A stretch of DNA of 35,154 bases from Planctomycetales bacterium 71-10 (GTDB lineage: Bacteria > Planctomycetota > Planctomycetia > Isosphaerales > Isosphaeraceae), in the NCBI GenBank assembly GCA_001898385.1, contig MKTT01000024.1, positions 1-35,154 of the forward strand, written 5' to 3'. Position 1 is the stretch's first letter, and every line of letters begins with the position of its first letter. Positions 34,460-35,154 of the stretch are shown piece after piece. A model generated the notes under the pieces. It was not told where the DNA came from and did not search any database. It was given only the letters and a program-made list of their open reading frames with translations. The position numbers were made by a program, and so were the translations under genes.

Positions 34460-34840
34460 GACGGCCCCCTCATGCGACCCCGCCCGACGACGCCCGCCGG
34501 ATCGGCCGATTGTACCACGCCGGCATTGTACGCGATCCGGGATGTCGAGGGCCAAGGATCCCCGGCCTTCCAGGCCAAACGGGCCTCGACCATCCCCGCC
34601 CCATCGCGAAGCCACCCGCCTCGCCCCTTCCTCCCGGTCGACCGACCTGACCGTTACGCGAGGCCTCCGCTTCCCAAATGGGATCGATCCCGATGAAATT
34701 CAGAGACTCTTTCCGGACGAAATCTCTTGCATGTTAAAATCTCCCCCGGATCGCCCAACACGCAGGCATTCGAGCGCCTTCAAGGCCGCATCGCGGCCGT
34801 CCCCGGGCGATCCCGTCACATTCACCACATGGAGACGCGC
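34460..34840. other. Divergent intergenic region of NfeD and surface protein genes
   Basis: 381 bases without a gene. A 12-base perfect palindrome GGGATCGATCCC lies at 34680-34691. A locally AT-rich TAAAAT (34735-34740) with a poor -35 (TTCCGG at 34711-34716, 18-base gap) may be the promoter of the surface protein gene, with a start codon about 100 bases on. Nothing else is seen. Confidence 0.4.
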
Positions 34841-35154
34841 ATGATGAAACGACACCGGGCTGAACTCCGACGGTCTGGACTCGCACTCGACGAGTTGGAG
34901 ACACGTCTGACGCCAACCGCGATGGGCCCGCTCTCAAGCTGGGCGACGATCATGAGACAGCCGGACACGGCCCCGGCCGCCTCGACCTTCCTCTCGAACG
35001 CCATCCAGCCGTCCGGCGAAGCCCCGGCCCTTGAGATTGTCGCCGACCAGCCGCTCGGCCACGTCACGATGGTCACGGACCACCCGATGTATCCCATGGG
35101 CAGCGTCACCGACCAGCCGCTCGGATCCGTTCGGATGGTCACCGACCACCCGAT
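34841..35154 (+). CDS. Surface/secreted repeat protein, 5' part (cut by window edge)
   Basis: Open to the window end. The first 30 residues (MMKRHRAELRRSGLALDEL then ETRLTPTAM) carry the LE.R.TP-type N-terminal signature found on many planctomycete surface and extracellular proteins; basic residues precede it and there is no ordinary signal helix. After a short linker, a 22-residue repeat begins: V(A/T)DQPLG.V.MVTDHPM, then YPMGS, then the next copy. The period is 66 bases (GTC at 35039 and 35105), and the second copy is cut by the edge. The repeat is Asp/His/Met-rich, which could bind metal, but no family is recognised. GGAGA lies seven bases before the ATG at 34841; ATGs at 34829 and 34844 are in frame. 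Confidence 0.75.
   Translation, partial: MMKRHRAELRRSGLALDELETRLTPTAMGPLSSWATIMRQPDTAPAASTFLSNAIQPSGEAPALEIVADQPLGHVTMVTDHPMYPMGSVTDQPLGSVRMVTDHP
35039..35154 (+). repeat. 66-bp tandem repeat at the start of a repeat array
   Basis: Two copies, the second incomplete because of the window edge, encoding 22-residue units (V.DQPLG.V.MVTDHPM). The DNA copies differ at synonymous and some other sites, so the repeat is maintained at protein level. Confidence 0.8.

Noticed and set aside
34822..35142. Minus-strand frame over the surface-repeat gene
   Set aside because: It is opposite a plus-strand frame that has a Shine-Dalgarno and a planctomycete surface signature. Its own repeats are the complement of the real ones.
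1..35154. tRNA, rRNA, transposase, integrase or phage genes
   Set aside because: None was seen on either strand; the window gives no sign of an inserted element beyond small dispersed repeats.

Overview
The window is a stretch of high-GC chromosomal DNA that reads as a planctomycete, most likely an Isosphaeraceae-type member of the Planctomycetia. Four things point there: a DUF1559 prepilin-like protein, a Hanks-type kinase with the usual planctomycete N-terminal helical region, a membrane-anchored formylglycine-enzyme-like domain protein, and a surface protein that opens with an LE.R.TP-type signal at the right edge. This placement is an inference from gene families; no rRNA or tRNA gene is present. 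I saw no phage, transposase, CRISPR array or integron. The window looks like ordinary chromosome with several lineage-specific clusters.

Layout, left to right. 1-276 is the 5' part of a thymidylate synthase gene (minus strand) that runs off the left edge. 418-2421 holds an exported secretin-related protein and an aldo/keto reductase (minus). 2599-4332 is a membrane-anchored FGE-like domain protein (plus), convergent with a HAD hydrolase (4441-5340, minus). 5686-6948 is a Ser/Thr kinase (plus), convergent with a small lipoprotein and DUF1559 pair (6970-8363, minus). A gene-free 788-base stretch with repeats follows, then a TIGR01777-type epimerase (9152-10135, minus).

10378-15519 is the most distinctive block. 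A plus-strand operon encodes an alpha/beta hydrolase, a PmtA-like phospholipid methyltransferase and a GH3-superfamily acyl-adenylating enzyme. It is convergent with a minus-strand pair encoding a type I phosphodiesterase and an acyl carrier protein. Together these suggest a carboxylate-activating, carrier-protein-dependent pathway for a lipid or small molecule whose product I cannot name.

15791-22382 carries a Wza-like polysaccharide export lipoprotein, a canonical NCS1 (CodB-like) permease, a HExxH-domain/VIT1 fusion, a divergent NCS1-like protein translationally coupled to an MFS exporter, and a 7Fe ferredoxin. 22596-29225 (minus) holds a Uma2 nuclease-fold protein with a perfect 84-bp internal duplication, an exported cyclophilin and a 1538-residue TPR protein. 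29562-34459 (minus) holds a YihY/BrkB membrane protein, a thioredoxin-triple-YHS protein and an NfeD-FloA-unknown operon. The last gene (34841 onward, plus) is a repeat-containing surface protein cut by the right edge.

Intergenic DNA carries at least two families of dispersed inverted-repeat elements and several strong hairpins between or behind convergent genes. All gene calls rest on reading translated sequence by eye. No database search was run.
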